Part shown: in pieces, positions 32,089 to 32,220 of the stretch
How positions within the stretch are numbered: the stretch's first letter is position 1
How the letters are laid out: each line of letters opens with the position of its first letter
NCBI GenBank assembly: GCA_020073265.1
Contig: JAIQFN010000070.1
Location: forward strand, 1 to 32,220
Direction: 5' to 3'
DNA from: Terriglobia bacterium
GTDB lineage: Bacteria; Acidobacteriota; Terriglobia; Bryobacterales; Bryobacteraceae
DNA: 32,220 nt
Program-made: the position numbers and the translations under genes
Notes under the pieces: model-generated
The model's database searches: none
The model's input: only the letters and a program-made list of their open reading frames with translations
Told to the model about the DNA's origin: nothing

Positions 32089-32220
32089 AGCGCTCGAAGT
32101 TCGAGGCCTTCGAGATGTCCATCGACGGCGACGACGTCGCGTGCGTCTCCGCCGCGGCGCGGGGGCGGTAGCGGCCGGTGCGAAAGAACTCGTCCAGCAC
32201 GTCGTTCTCGTTGGTCGCGA
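32027..32220 (-). CDS. thrC: Threonine synthase, C-terminal fragment (partial at both ends)
   Basis: The minus strand from the right edge reads ATNENDVLDEFFRTGRYRPR, then ATSSPSMDISKASNFERFMF and DVAGRDPEALAALWRRLE. These are landmarks of the long proteobacterial-type threonine synthase (NDxL...TGxY, SPSMDI, SNFER). The fragment ends at about 32027, where kinase sequence begins on the other strand, so roughly the last 100 residues are missing. Its base composition is even richer in GC than the kinase gene. It is either a rearranged piece or the sign of a chimeric assembly. Confidence 0.7.

Overview
The window looks like a piece of an Acidobacteriota chromosome, probably of the Solibacter/Bryobacter kind. 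This is inferred, not proven. The pointers are high GC throughout, a secreted BNR/VPS10-type propeller protein of about 900 residues, an ECF-type sigma factor paired with a Ser/Thr kinase that carries a PD40 propeller, and a dispersed 'PLPDGRGS'-type palindromic repeat between genes. Both window edges are genomic breaks: the start of an IS21-type istA on the left, and on the right a piece of threonine synthase that cuts into a kinase gene.

Region 1 (about 240-12,750) is a Kdp-like regulon. A KdpD-like histidine kinase without the usual cytoplasmic N-terminal half and a KdpE-like regulator lie on the + strand. On the - strand lie kdpC, kdpA and a broken outer-membrane protein gene, then a porin, an unusual ABC transporter (an MgtE_N-ABC-AAA_assoc ATPase with a double permease), a small membrane protein and an ICMT-like methyltransferase. 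kdpB is missing. Four copies of one 55-bp promoter module (11-bp phased repeats, ATGAC, exactly 19 nt, then a TAnnnT -10) sit in front of the two-component genes, in front of kdpCA, in front of the porin/ABC operon, and once at 3171-3225 with no obvious gene behind it. This ties the region together as one regulon, probably driven by the KdpE-like protein.

Region 2 (12,812-20,095) is mostly housekeeping on the - strand: a secreted BNR propeller protein, then TPR protein - YvcK/GlmR - GlmU (UDP-GlcNAc synthesis next to its probable UDP-sugar-binding regulator), then galT. A telomere-like G-quadruplex motif lies between galT and the TPR gene.

Region 3 (20,243-23,485, + strand) is a hydroxyproline catabolic operon: DapA-family deaminase, 4-hydroxyproline epimerase, FAD-dependent D-amino-acid dehydrogenase and a [2Fe-2S] subunit. 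The next subunit starts in the expected coupled position but is cut off after a few codons.

Region 4 (23,486-25,800) is a mobile-element zone that probably caused that truncation: a complete IS110-family element, with a candidate bridge-RNA region and a 16-bp direct repeat on each side, next to a frameshifted ISL3-type transposase remnant.

Region 5 (25,890-29,313, - strand) holds a tandem duplication of secreted right-handed beta-helix protein genes: two full copies and the tail of a third.

Region 6 (29,597-32,220) holds the ECF-type sigma factor overlapping a Ser/Thr kinase by 4 bp. The kinase sequence stops abruptly at about 32,026, where a thrC fragment of different character begins on the other strand, either a rearrangement or an assembly chimera.
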